Both the position numbers and the translations under genes were made by a program. Shown here piece after piece: positions 12,539 to 26,700 of a DNA stretch of 64,000 bases. Within the stretch, counting starts at the first letter, position 1. Every line of letters begins with the position of its first letter. Source of the DNA: Heliocidaris erythrogramma. Its lineage: Eukaryota > Echinodermata > Echinoidea > Camarodonta > Echinometridae. The notes beneath the pieces were generated by a model that saw nothing but the letters and a program-made list of their open reading frames with translations, was not told where the DNA came from and did no database searches. The stretch spans positions 10,406,410 to 10,470,409 of the forward strand of contig CM046870.1 of the NCBI GenBank assembly GCA_025617745.1, in the 5' to 3' direction.

Positions 12539-15500
12539 TCTACTATTGCTACTACTACTACTACTACTACTACTTCTATTACTACTACTATTGCTGCTAA
12601 TAGTGGAGCGGCATAGGGACAAAATGTGCCTCAATTGTGCGTTTTGTGATAAAAATTTGGCACGCAGGTGTGTTGGCTCAGTCAGTAGAGCGTCCGCCTC
12701 ACTATCGGGAGGTCGTGGGTTCGAACCTCGGCCGCGTCATACCAAAAGACGTTAAAAGATGGGAGTTGCTGCTACCTTGTTTGGCGTTCAACAATTGAAA
12801 GGATAGAGCAACGTCAATCTGGCGCTGCACAGTGGCTGCCGGGCCCACGATCAATTGGGCAAAAAAATTTTCATTTCGGTTTATAAAATTTGGAATGGAC
12901 TATAATTGAATTATTATTATTAGCACACTTACATGTGGAGACATTTCGATTTCGGCCCAAGGGGGCCGTGGGCCATCTTTAAAAATGGCCACCATTGGGG
13001 CACTCTTCATTTAAACACAGTCCAAAATCACAAGGAAAAAGTCAATCTGAAGTAAAATGATACGTAGAATTAAAATTTCAATGTATGTTTCGGCGCCGAA
13101 ATATTTCAGAAAAAATTAGGTACCCAGTTTAAGAAAAACAAGCCATTTTCATTAATTTCAAAAAATATACCAAACTAAATGCATTTTGTGATAGAAACGC
13201 CAAATTTGGCATGTTCTAGAAATATGCATCATAATACAAATTTAAATGTAGAGACATAAAAAATTCCGGCGCTGAGGGACGTGGCGGGCATCTTTCAAAA
13301 TGGTCGCCATAAAAGCACCTTTACATACAAGCACATCCTAAAATCAATAATTTTTATATTGTATGATTTTGGGGAAAATTTGTTACTCACTTTTCAGATT
13401 TGGATGTTTTGTTGCTGAAATATTTTAGGAGAAGTGGAGTATATGACCATTTTAAAGATTAGGTCCGGCATGCCCGTATTGTGAACTCCGGTCTAAAAAC
13501 TTAAACTCCAGTCTAAGTAAAACCAGAGTTTGATTAAAACTGACTTCAAACGTAATTCCAGTCTAAATTTCTATACAAAGTTAAACCACACTAGACTGGA
13601 GTTTTAGTTAAATTTGTGATCAGAATGTGTTGAGACTGGGTTGAAACCACAATAGTAATTAAGTAATTAAGTAAAACCTGAGTTTAGAATATGACCATAT
13701 TGTTCAGAATAGCCACAAAATTTATTGCATTTTGTATTTAAAGTGACAGTAAACTGAAGCTCATAAATAGCGCCATCTTTCAACAGGATTTGATAAGTGT
13801 ATATGCCTCTCATTTTCCCATCATGCCACATTCTAATTTGTAAAAGCTTAGAATGTACCTGCACACAGTTTTCACAGTGCCAAGTCCAGATAATAGTTAC
13901 CCACGCCGATAAAATCGGCAGGGTTATGTAAAGGGCTCCCTGTGTTTGTTTGTTTGTGTACAAGATAACTAGAGAACGGGTGAGCACCAAATTGCACCAA
14001 ATTTTCAGGGAATGTTCTGATAGTGACAGGGAAGAATCGATTAGATTTTAGGGATGATCGGTTGACGCCTGCAAATTCTGTGTAACCTTGAAGTTTTTAC
14101 CCCATAGTTAGTATAGTATTGCAACTACTCTGTAGCGCCGCTAAGGCGTGGGCCTGCCGCCTTTGACGGCCTTTCTAGTTTTAAATAATTTATATAATTT
14201 GCCTATTATCCAAACAAGCTTTTTGTCGAAATTCAAAATAAAATGCAATTAATTTTCAAATTATAATGCTAATTTAGCAATCACTGTAAAATGGCGCTGT
14301 TCAAGTTCTCCCAGTTCAATGCCATTTTAAAACACCCAAATTGGCACACTATAGATATAACTATGATAAGCGCATTTGCATGTTGAGACATTTCGGGTTC
14401 TGCCTTTCAAATCTTTAGTTGCCACTTTTTAAATCCACCGTCATCGGGCACTTATACAAATACACTATAAATTAAGTTAAAAGTTGAGTTAAGGGGCTAT
14501 TTTTGGAAATTAATGAAAAATGCCCTTTTTCATAAAATGGGCTCCCAAACCATTTTCCCGAAAAATTATTTCAACCACGAAACATCAAAATATGACCTCT
14601 ATGTATCGACGTATGTTCCTCCAAATCTTATATTATACATGGTAATTTATATTAGGCTGTGCTTGTATGCAAAGGTGATTTGATGGCAGCCATTTCGAGA
14701 GAAAAAAAAACCGCTATGGCCCTCAGGACCGTTATCTGACATGTCTCCACATCTTAATTCCTATATGATACATACTTCTACAAATCTGCAAAGTTTGGTG
14801 TTTGGGGGTTATTTTGAAAATGAATGAAAATGGCCCTTCTTTCTTGAAATTAGCACCTAAATCCATTTCCTGAAATATTTCGGCCGCGAAACATTAGAAT
14901 TTGGATTCTATATATCAATTTACCCCAATTGACTTTTCACTAGCGAATTTGGACAGTGTTCAAATGAAAAGTACCCTGATGGCAGCCATTTTGAAAGATG
15001 GCCGCCACTGCCCTCTGCAGCAGAATCTTAGATGTCTTCACATCTAAATTTGTACATGATACATATTTTCACAAACATGCTAGATTTGGTGCTTCTGTCA
15101 CAAAATGCATCAAGTTTGGGAGCTTATTCGGAAATTATTGAAAATGACCCCTTTTCCTTAAAATGGGCACCTAAACTACTTTTCCTAAATCATTTTGGCC
15201 CCAAAACTTTAAAATTTTAATTCTATATATCAATTTACCTCAAATTGACTTTCATTAGCGATTTTGGACAGTATTCAAATGAAAGGTGCCCTGATAGCGG
15301 CCATTTTTTAAAAGATGGCCCCCACGGTCACCGTTGGCAGAAATTGAGATGTGTCTACATCTAAATTTGCTTATAATACATATATGTAGCTGTGTGCCAA
15401 GTTCGGTGCTTTTATCAAAAAATGCATATTTGATCAGCTATGCCGCTGTACTAATAATATTAGTAGTGGTAGTAATAATAATAATAATTATTATAACAGC

Positions 15501-18500
15501 ACCAACAATAATAATAATAATGAATATACTAATAATAATCATGATAATATGGACTTATTTTCCCATGGTAGCCTAATCTGAGAGATACTGAATACGCTGC
15601 GATTAATAGTTTTACTCCCATCAATGCCAGGTTCCCATTTAATACACGTAGGTCAAGAGGGACAAATGTGGGTGAAACACCTTGCCCAATGATGTAAAGC
15701 AGCGAGGATCAAACCCAGGACCTCCCCTATAAGAGAAAAGAGCCTTTTCTCATTATACCACATTGCTCCCACTATATTATATAACCTCCTGCATCTTAGC
15801 CAACCAGTACAAAGCCACAAACTACTCAGCTTACTAAATACTCTGTTTGGACAGTGTTTTGGGTTGTTTTAACCCCTTTGTTTTTTACCAACGCTATTTA
15901 TGACCTGCAGGTAAGAAAACCTATTTGTCCTGTCGAACAGGTCACCCTGATCGATGTTGTTCGATGATAGGGCTGCTTGAAGAAGAGAAAGATTTGATAG
16001 GTCTTTGAGAATACAGATGCAGAAAAATAAATGTCAGTCATATGCAGGAACGTAACGAATCTTTGTTTTTTCTTCCTGTCTTAAATGTTATAGCTGCACC
16101 GTGCCCATGTGATGAAAACAGGCAGTACTATGCCTGCCATACAAGTTGCCCAGGCTCTTGCAGTAACTGTGCTTATGAAGATAAGTGCATAACACCCAAG
16201 GTGGAAGGTTGTTTCTGCACAGAAGATATGGTCGAATTTAACAACACTTGTATTCCCAGCGGTTATTGTCATGGAAAACCCCTCACCACCCAGCCCCCTA
16301 CTACTACTCCTCCTACTACTCAGCCACCTACGACCCAACCACCTACCACTCAGCCACCTACTACTCAACCACCTACTACTCAACCACCTTCTACCCAACC
16401 ACCTACTACTCAGCCACCGACGACCCAACCACCTACTACTCAGCCACCTACGACCCAACCACCTACGACCCAACCACCTACGACCCAACCACCTACTACT
16501 CAACCACCTACTACTCAGCCACCTACCACTCAGCCACCTACCACTCAACCACCAACGACCCAACCTTCTACTACTCAACCACCTACAACTCAGCCACCTA
16601 CAACCCAACCTCCTACCACTCAACCACCTACCACTCAACCACCTACCACTCAACCACCTACTACTCAGCCACCTACAACCCAACCTCCTACCACTCAACC
16701 ACCGTCTACCCAACCACCTACTACTCAGCCACCGACGACCCAACCACCTTCTACTCAGCCACCTACGACCCAACCACCTACTACTCAACCACCTACTACT
16801 CAGCCACCTACCACTCAACCACCAACAACCCAACCTCCTACTACTCAGCCACCTACAACTCAGCCACCTACAACCCAACCTCCTACCACTCAACCACCTA
16901 CCACTCAACCACCTACCACTCAACCACCTACCACTCAGCCACCTAAAACTCAGCCACCTACAACCCAACCTCCTACCACTCAACCACCTACCACTCAACC
17001 ACCTACCACTCAACCACCTACTACTCAACCACCGTCTACCCAACCACCTACTACTCAGCCAACGACCCAACCACCTACCACTCAGCCACCTACTACTCAG
17101 CCACCTACTACTCAACCCCTAACTACTCAACCACCAACTACTCAACCAACGTCTACCCAACCACCTACTACTCAGCCACCGATGACCCAACCACCTTCTA
17201 CTAAGCCACCAACGACCCAACCACCTACCACTCGACCCCCAACTACTCAGCCACCTACTACTCAGCCACCTACTACTCAGCCACCTACAACTCAGCCACC
17301 TACTACTCAACCACCTACTACTCAACCACCGTCTACTCAGCCACCTACAACTCAGCCACCTACAACCCAACCTCCTACCACTCAACCACCTACCACTCAA
17401 CCACCGTCTACCCAACCACCTACTACTCAACCACCAACGACCCAACCTCCTACTACTCAGCCACCTACTACTCAGCCACCTACAACCCAACCTCCTACCA
17501 CTCAACCACCTACCACTCAACCACCTACCACTCAGCCACCTACAACTCAGCCACCTACAACCCAACCTCCTACCACTCAACCACCTACCACTCAACCACC
17601 TACCACTCAGCCACCTACAACTCAGCCAACTATAACCCAACCTCCTACCACTCAACCACCGTCTACCCAACCACCTACTACTCAGCCACCAACGACCCAA
17701 CCACCTACCACTCAACCACCTACTACTCAGCCACCTACCACTCAACCACCAACAACCCAACCTCTTACTACTCAGCCACCTACTACTCAACCACCTACTA
17801 CTCAACCACCGTCTACTCAGCCACCTACAACTCAGCCACCTACAACCCAACCTCCTACCACTCAACCACCTACCACTCAACCACCTACCACTCAACCACC
17901 TACTACTCAACCACCTACTACTCAGCCACCTATTACTCAACCATCGTCTACCCAACCACCTACTACTCAGCCACCGACGACCCAACCACCTACCACTCAG
18001 CCACCTACTACTCAGCCACCTACCACTCAACCACCAACGACCCAACCTCCTACCACTCAACCACCTACCACTCAACCACCTACCACTCAGCCACCTACTA
18101 CTCAGCCACCTACAACCCAACCTCCTACCACTCAACCACCAACAACCCAACCTCCTACTACTCAGCCACCTACTACTCAACCACCTACTACTCAACCGCC
18201 GTCTACCCAACCACCAACGACCCAACCACCTACGACCCAGCCACCCACTACTCAGCCACCTACCACTCAACCACCAACGACGCAACCGCCAGGAACTGGT
18301 AATTGAGTTTAAGTGATAAGTCATTTAGATTTCCATGATTAGCATCACTGTGCGCCATTCGACTTTAGGGATCTGGTAGTGGATAAGCGTAAAGATCTCG
18401 CGGGGTGTAATTTTGAATTGTATTGGGGAGCAGAACCGCGAATGCAGTAAAAAGAATTTTGAAAATAATGCGGTCCTTGACAGGGAGCCAGTGCAGCGAC

Positions 18501-20733
18501 TGCAAAACAGGGGAGATATTTGTATCATTGTAATGATAAGCGTGCTACCATTGATTACCACATACCCCCAGGATGTTATTTAAAAGTACCGTGAAGATTC
18601 TTTGTACCAAGTTTGGGTTGATGCAACGAAAGTGGGTCAAGCCGTATGCATGTGTTACTAATTTGGTGTAAAATCCATTCAAAGAGTTCAATTCAATTTA
18701 ATTCAATTCATATGCTTCAATGCTTCTTTGTTTAAATGTAATTGAAATTATGTAACCTTTCACAGGGCTTTTTCCCCCAGCCCATTAAATAAATGTTATT
18801 GTCAGCAGCCTACTAACTTCTTGATCATCATATCTAAACACTCTTGCTCGTTTGTCCATTGCATGATTTCAACTGCATGAGGTGCTTAAGGTATTTATCT
18901 GAAATAGCACATGAACTCACAGGTTTACTAACCTCAACCTTATAGGCTGAGGAAATGCAAGGAAGAATACAATCATTTGCTATTATCTATAAAAGTAATT
19001 GACAGTAGACTTTCATGAATAAATGGGATTACCTTAAACAAGAGGTGCGGATGACGTCATCAAAGTAAATATCATAAAATTTGCTTGTAATAAGCCTTTT
19101 CTTGAGTTTGAGTCGACATTAATACCTTTTCCACCCAAATGCACAATCAATTCAAATAACTCGGGAATTGTTTTCACACTGAAAGGACAAATGCATTATG
19201 GCTTTTAAACTCACATTCATTGCTTTATCCCAAACTTGGTACAAGATGATTTTGACACTACGTTTTGAAAAGCCAGCTGCTCAGCCATCAGTGGAAGCAC
19301 GCTAAGGATTAGGTATCATTAGTCAGAATGTAAGTTACTCTTTACCATGACATAAATTTCAAGGTCACATAGCTTATAACCTTTAGTGAAAAGCTACCAA
19401 ATTTTGGTATAGTTTTTGATACGCACAGTGTGTGGGTGTGTGCGTATATTTTTCAAGTTTTGTAATATTGAAAATTGAAGATTAACTGTTAGAATAAAGA
19501 ATGCTTTGTACGCACAAATGATGGTCTGGAAACCAATTAATCTAATTACAATTACAGTATATACTAAAGTTTCGTTTTAAATGTCTGTTCAGCCTTACCC
19601 TGCATCACTCCTGGATCAGAAAATTGTGGTACTAAGCATGAAGGACTCTACATTTACAAGACTTGCACTTTGCCCCGATCAAATAAAACTGTGACACTAG
19701 CCACCTCACAAGACATGGGGACCGCCGAGCCTCAGGGGGAATGCACCGCTGAGTTTAGTACACCACTCCGTGTAGAAGAACTGGAGATTGAAGTACTGGA
19801 TTACTTAAGAACAGAGACTGTCTTCAACGTCGTTTGCAGGAACACTTTAACAAATTCTTGGTATCCAATAGAGGAAAACAACAGGAAAAAGGTTTGTACG
19901 TGGGGGCATTGGCGGATCAATGATTTTGTAATGGGGTGAGGGGTCTCAATTCAGGAAAATATCTGTCATACAAAAAAGAAAATAAGAAAAAAAAACTGTT
20001 ATCACAATTTCTGTGCTAATTTACTAAAAAATACCCATGACAAGCCACGCCCCCCCCCAAAAAAGGAAATAAATAAATAAATAAGTATTAACTTCTTTCT
20101 TGTGCCTTTTATCTCGATTAATTTTGGAGTGGATACAAATTTCCGTAGGCCTGCTTAAGGAGGTGGGGGGGGGGGGGCACGGACCAGTTGTGCCCTTCTA
20201 AATCCGTCAATAATTGGGGAAGGATATTTCAGTTTGAATAATTTCCATAGCTTGCATTCATATCGGATCTTCTCCAAAAAAAATTCAGTTACTGAGAGAA
20301 AATAAAGGCTTTTAGATAAAATTGATGAATTGATAAAGGAATTAAAGCTAACCAAAATGATATCTACCTGCAAAACAACTTTAACACTCGAATTGTTTTA
20401 GCTGATTACTTAGATGCAAGAAGTTTGCATCTCATCAGTACGGAATCTTACTAGCATATCATTCCAAATGTCTTACATGCATCAATATCAATCATTTTCG
20501 TCAATTTGAAACTTAAATCTTCTGAGTCGGGATTTTAAATGAACAGTTCAGATGAAAATTTTTTAGGGGATCCTGTTTATTTTCTCACATAGTATTATCC
20601 ATTTGAAAGTTATGATTTATTGTTATCATTATTATTTTTCATTTTTTTATTTATTAATTTATTTATTATAATTATTATTTTTCATTTGTTATTTATTAAT
20701 TTATTATTATTATTTATTTATTTCTTTATTTTT

Positions 20734-20768
<35 letters not shown>

Positions 20769-23700
20769 GGGGGGGGGGGGGGGGGGTTATTTTGTATTTT
20801 GCTTTTTTTCATCAGGTGGTTTAGGGGACCGTATAAAAATTGACTAGAGTTTGGTTACAATTGGTTACAATTATTTGGGCGAAGTTGCTTTATTAACTAC
20901 CGGTACATAATTTTTTAACTTTTATTATTCACGCATTGTTTAACATTTTGTATCATAAGTTTGGCTAAATCCTAAATCAGGGTTTTCCGCGTTACTTGTT
21001 GTGATTGATTGTTTTCTTCACATAATGCTTCTGCAAGCAGAAAAATCACTTATGGCAGCGGTGTATATCGTATAATTTGATGCCATTATTATTTCTGTAT
21101 TCCTTTCTTTCCCATTCGTCGATTTTTATTTTTATTAAAGTTTTACATAGCCATTGGATAAAGCATCATCTGAAATGAACCTCTAATGATTATGCTGCAT
21201 GTAATTCGTTTACATAATGTGATATAATTATTGTGACTTGAAATAGGAAAAATAATGATTTCTGAGGCTAAATTGTCATGTAACGTTTTATAAACCGGGA
21301 AAAAGTATGCTCCTTTTTCTACTCTTTTAATGAGTCTGAAAGGCTATTCCCCTGTGGTAAATATGTTTGTTTTTTTAAATCAAACCCTTATGCAGGACTT
21401 TATCATTCCACGAGGAGAACAACCTGGAAACAAAGTCACCTTCGTTATACCGTCTCCAAACAAAGTTGATTGGTGTGAACTCACTTTTGTTTCCGCGGAT
21501 ATTTTCTTCCCGATACACTTCAAGTTCAATTTCAACGTGTGCATCAAGATAGGTGGGTAGACCAAGGAGCTTGCTCGTTGGGTAGACGCCTTACACTGTG
21601 GACAGGACAAAGAAAGCGGACAAAATAAACAACTCCTCATTCTACCCTTCACAATGGTTCCGGTAGACAAAATAACATCCCTTCACTGCTATTCTGTAAA
21701 ATGCGTAGAACAGGGGCAGGGGCGGCGGAGCGTTTTTCAAAGTGGGGGGGGGGGGGGGCACCAACAAAAAGGGGCACTGGGGGGGGGGGGATAGCACCTA
21801 CAAAGGGTGGAAACAAGGCGGAAAATGCCACTTTGAGACAGTAGTATACCGCTACATTCTGATTAATACACTATCGAGGATCATTTTCGACATATATTTT
21901 ATGTCTTAACATGGTTCTAGATAAAAACTACTTTCCAGTTGAGTGTAATGGTATGATTATTCAAAATATTGAAGATATTTTGAATAGCAGCGATTTTCCT
22001 AATATGATAAAAAGACAAAGGTAAATGCGAGCGAGCTTTGGAATTTTTTTAGAAAAATTGTCCTCCGTCCTGTTATGATTTAGGGGCGCTGCTCATTCTT
22101 GTATAACTTAGGGAATTATGTCCCGCCTGCCCCCTGCTCCACTGCCTTTCATTGTGCTGATATCTATGCTGGAATCTATTATTATGAAGCCTCTCTGATT
22201 ATTTGGAGCTTGGTAGGCCTATGTGGATCTTCTTTGGACTTCAGGGCACAATTTGTAAGCGACAACGGATTATATAGGTACAATATATTAAAAAAAAATA
22301 TATATATAGGTATATAGGTAGGCCACTGATCAGAAGTAAAAGGGGCACTTAAAAAGGGCTTGTCTCGAATGGGTGGGTTGCAGGAGCGGGATGGGAGCGG
22401 GAACGGGCACAACCTTTCGAGACAAGCCCCCCCCCCCCCGGTTATCTCGAATGGACGCGTTCCCAGCGAGAAGTTCAATGAACGCGCCACTTCGAGACAA
22501 CCGAGGGGACTTTCCTCAAATGGGTGTGTTGAGTAGACTTTTGTAACAGACGTTTTAGAAATTTTTGAAAAATGTACTCTTGCTGGTTTTTTCGCTTTTC
22601 TTTTGCCTAAGATGTAGAAAATATAAGAAAACCATATCTAAAAAAAGCTTTTGACAAGGAAATCATTATTTGTGCAAAATAAATAGGAGAATTGAATAAT
22701 TATGCATTAAAACACACGGGGACGAAAGGGCAAGTGGCGTAGCTAGGATTTTTGTATTTATTTACTTATTATTATTTTTGTTTGGCGTGACCTGTTAAAT
22801 ATTGTGAAATTGTGTTACAGACATGTGCTGACATAAGCCAAGGTGTGTTTATCATCTTTCCAAAGTTAGAAACACCTTTTAATGTCACTATCATTCTATC
22901 AATACCCACTATCAAAAGTCAAAACGCATATCAAAAGATGAAAAAATATTCCCGGGAAAATGTAAATAGGGGTCAATTTTCGCAGACTCTGGTGGTTTCC
23001 TCCCCGGGATAGGAGGGGGGGGGGGGGGGGTTAATTTCCTAAATTACCTGGATAGGGGGTCCAATATCTCAGAAAATTCCCGGGATAGGGGGGTAAAACA
23101 AATTCCAACTTCTCCTGGATAGGGGGTCACTTTTGAAAAGGAGGTACGAGCATAGGCCTACCCCTTGTATGGGGAGTTGGGGGCCGGGTACGACCTTTTG
23201 ATATGCGTTTTGACTTTTGATAGCGGCGCGGTGGGGAGCGTTCAACGCACCCTTTCGAGAAAAGCCCCCCCCCCCCCCCCGCTTAACGGGCCACTCTGTT
23301 CTCAACGCACCCTTTCGAGACAAGCGGGGGGGGGGATTTTTCTCGAAAGGGTGCGTTAACTATTCTTCCACATCAGTCGTTTATAATAAAATTAAAATAA
23401 CGAAATATCATCTATTTTCTAACTGAACGTGGAATTTAGCTTGCATGTGTTTAAAAAGAGGCAATATCATGATACAGGCCCCGCAACTTACCCGTCTTGT
23501 AATCGATCTTCTTAGACGTCTATCTTCAGCCAACTCACTAGTTATACTCGTGTTACAATTAAGCCCCGCGCAACCACGTTGAACAACTTACAAAACGGAA
23601 ATGGGGCATTGTCATCACAGTGAATTTCCTTGAGTGTATTCTATCTTTTATTTTTATTCTGTTATTTTGCTCAACCCCTCTTTTGTTCCTGAGGACACCC

Positions 23701-26700
23701 GCCGCTTTTTTTTTTTTTTTGGCTTTGCTTTTAAGTTGGACCCCCTTTAAATTTAATTTAATTTTTATCTGCCACTTCTGCGCAGTACCCCCCCCCCCAA
23801 AAAAAAAAAAAAAAAAAAAAAATATCACGCCATTTTATTCATCTGTTCATTTAAATAATAACGCATGGTGTACCGGGGCAACTATCCCCTACACAATCTC
23901 CCCCCAAAAGAACAACCATTCCCCCCCCCCATTTTTTTCTCCTTTTGTTTCTTTTTCTTTTTGATCATTGTTCTGATTAACCTGTACATGTTAATTGAAA
24001 TGAATAAGGCATAAAAAACCCAGATCAACTAAAAGGGGGAGGGGGCACGTCCTATTCTGCCCCCTGGATCTGTCCATGTCTTTATCCCCTTCCTTGCAAT
24101 TACATGTACCCCCCCCCCCCAGAAAAAAAAAGCAAGTGAATATCCCCTTATATATCCCCTTATTCCATCCCTCGCCATTCCCCCCCCCCAAAAAAAAAGT
24201 TTAATATCTCTTCATCTCTGTTTTATACTTAATAACATGATATTGGAGGAAAGTATCCCCTTTTATCGTTTTAGCCCCTCCTTTGCAATTCCCCCTCCGC
24301 CTGTCCTCAAAATAAAAATAAATTAAGGAGGTAATTTCCGGGGGTAATTTGTTTTGTGTAGTTAAGGGTTTCAAAAGGGGACCGCGGCCTATTCTGCCTC
24401 CCCCGGGATCCGCCCAAGCCTTTATCCCCTCCCTTGCAATCACCCCCCCCCCCCCCACATAGGTTTAAATATTTGGGGAAGTATCCCCTTATATATCATT
24501 GTAACCCCTCCCTTGCAATCCCCCCACCACCGCCAAAAAAAGAGGCAATTATTTTATTGTGTAGTTAAGGCATGCAACTTGGATGAGGGGGGGGGGGGGG
24601 GGCACAGCCGCTTTAGCAGTTAACAGTTTTAATAGGCAAATTTTACTTGATAACCAAACCGGTGTTTCATTTGTTTCATGGTTTGTTTGGGTCCTCGTCA
24701 ATTTGAAATCAAATCTTCTTGCTTCCGACGGACACTAGACTAAACATCGCTCTCCATATTTTTATTTCCACCAATGACGTGCGCGTTACGACACGAATTT
24801 ATCTAGCACGATTGCGCATGCATGATAAACAGCTGATTGATCTACATCAATTATTCTCTCCGGACAGTTCACTTTTAAAGTGAGAGTAAACTGAAGCTCC
24901 TAAATATCACCACCTTTCAACAGGATTTGATAAATGTCTGTGCCTCTCATTTTCCCATCATGCCCCATTCTAGTTTATTAAAGCTTAGAATGTACCTGTA
25001 CACGTACAATTTTCCAAAATGCCAAGTCATAAATAAAAGTTTTAAATATCAAATTTGCCTATTAACGGACAAACGGGCTGTTTGTCAAAATTCAAAATGA
25101 AATCCAATTAATTTTCAAATTATAATCTTAATGTAGCAATCAATCTAACATGGCGCTGTTCAAGTTTTACCAGTTTAATGCCACTTTAAACAGTCAATCG
25201 AACAAGTTTTCATGCAAATTGTTATGAATCTTTGAGAAGGTAAGTCGACAGAATTATAAATTACAATTGTGACCGCCGCCTCAAAACCTACAATAAGTCG
25301 CACGGACCACAACGTAGCAAACATCCCCAAATAGTAAATTTGCTTGGATCAGTCGATTTTCTGTTTTTGATAGAAATGGGTAGTTTCATTATCATTCTCT
25401 CATTTCTCAAGTTTGTGAGTCGTAATTCGACTTAGAAATATGTTTTGGGGGCTTTTTAAAATGACTCCTTTTTTCACCCGTCCAGCTAATGAATGTTTGG
25501 AGAGCTTTTGTAATACTTTCATTCAATGCCAAATTACTACTTTACCTCTCAAGGTATTAAATTGATTTTTGGAGTGAGTAATGAATAGGTCCTCCTTAAG
25601 CAGCATGCCAAAGTTCAGCCTGATCTGATAATCCCTTCATACCGGTTGCTATGGCCATTTTTACTTGGGCGCACCAGAGAGTGAAGGTTTAGCACTCTTT
25701 TGTTCCGAACTTAAACGGCCATTTTCTCTGAATGGGAGTTATTGATTGCTGGGTACATACTGATCCTAAATGTGATATTTAAAGGCGTTATCATTGAGTA
25801 AACTAATCAAGTGATATACCATTGGAAAGCTGAGAATCTCTACTTTCAGAAAATGTATAAAACAAAAAAAAACTGATTGTAGGTTTTGAGGTGTCGGGTC
25901 ACAATTATTCACTTGGTTAAGTGTCACTTGATAAATATTTGTCGTAAAATCCGACAGCAAAATTGACAGGTAAATGTTTGTTCAGTTGCTGGAGACACAA
26001 CCCCCAACCTCTTGTCCTGATGGATTTACGAAAATTATCCGACTCAGCGTAAATTCATCGGTGCCTGAGCCGTCCCATCGCGGGGGTTACCCCAAAGAGA
26101 CTACTGGCTGCTCGCCGTACGCGGCAGAAGAAATGATTCTCGTAATTTTAGGGAACAAGGGGCAGTCGGAGGCTAATAGTTAAGAAAAAAAAAATCTCAC
26201 CAAGTAGAAATATGATTAATCACATGAAGTGCTCTTGACCAGTTCAAGAACAAGAAAATTTCTATTAGGGATAGAAAAGAAAATCTTGTTCAATTTCAAG
26301 TCAGATTTCAGGTGCGTAGTAGACACATCTATACCTCCCTCCCCCCCCCCCCCCCCCCCATTATACATATGACCCCAATTTCTACGTGGACGCGCATCTC
26401 TACTTTTGGACTTGCTTAACAAGTAAATAGTGAATGAAGACAATATGGAGCCAAATGTTAATTTGAACTATTAGTCTTCGCTTTTATGATTATAATCAGA
26501 CACATCAGAATTCAGTGTAAATTACATAAATCAGTGTTAGAATAATTATGCGTTCTCATTGTGCTGATATGTAAGATACTATTATGCAAATAATCTGTTT
26601 CGAATACGTTGTGTTCGTATTTCTTCATCTGATTCTTTATAATTTTGTTTGATAATTTTAGATGCATGTCTGCCGAAACAGCCAGGTAAATATATAGGTT

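Larger units (their letters stand above)
12900..15430. repeat. Degenerate satellite, ~345-bp unit, interrupted
   Basis: Recurring landmarks: GAGACAT...CATCTAAATTTG..., TTTGGTG, AAAATGGGCACC, CCTAAA, GAAATATTTCGGC, CGATTTTGGACAGT..CAAATGAAA, GCCATTTT..AAAGATGGC. Two well-aligned units start at about 14740 and 15040-15085; older units cover 12900-13470. A transposon (13735-14334) interrupts the array. Confidence 0.7.

Noticed and set aside
12332..12634. Minus-strand ORF with poly-Ser runs
   Set aside because: Translation of the (TAC)n microsatellite and of the antisense of the C8 exon.
12666..12742. tRNA gene
   Set aside because: A and B boxes present but the acceptor stem does not pair and a SINE body follows.
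16081..18324. Long minus-strand and alternate-frame ORFs (up to 401 codons) rich in WLSSR or HLPLN
   Set aside because: They are shadows of the 15-bp coding repeat, which has no stop in several frames. The + frame with TIL domain and splice sites is the real one.
22812..22907. Possible mucin exon (TCADISQGVFIIFP)
   Set aside because: Would need phase 1 but that frame has a stop after three codons; no usable donor before the inverted-repeat element.
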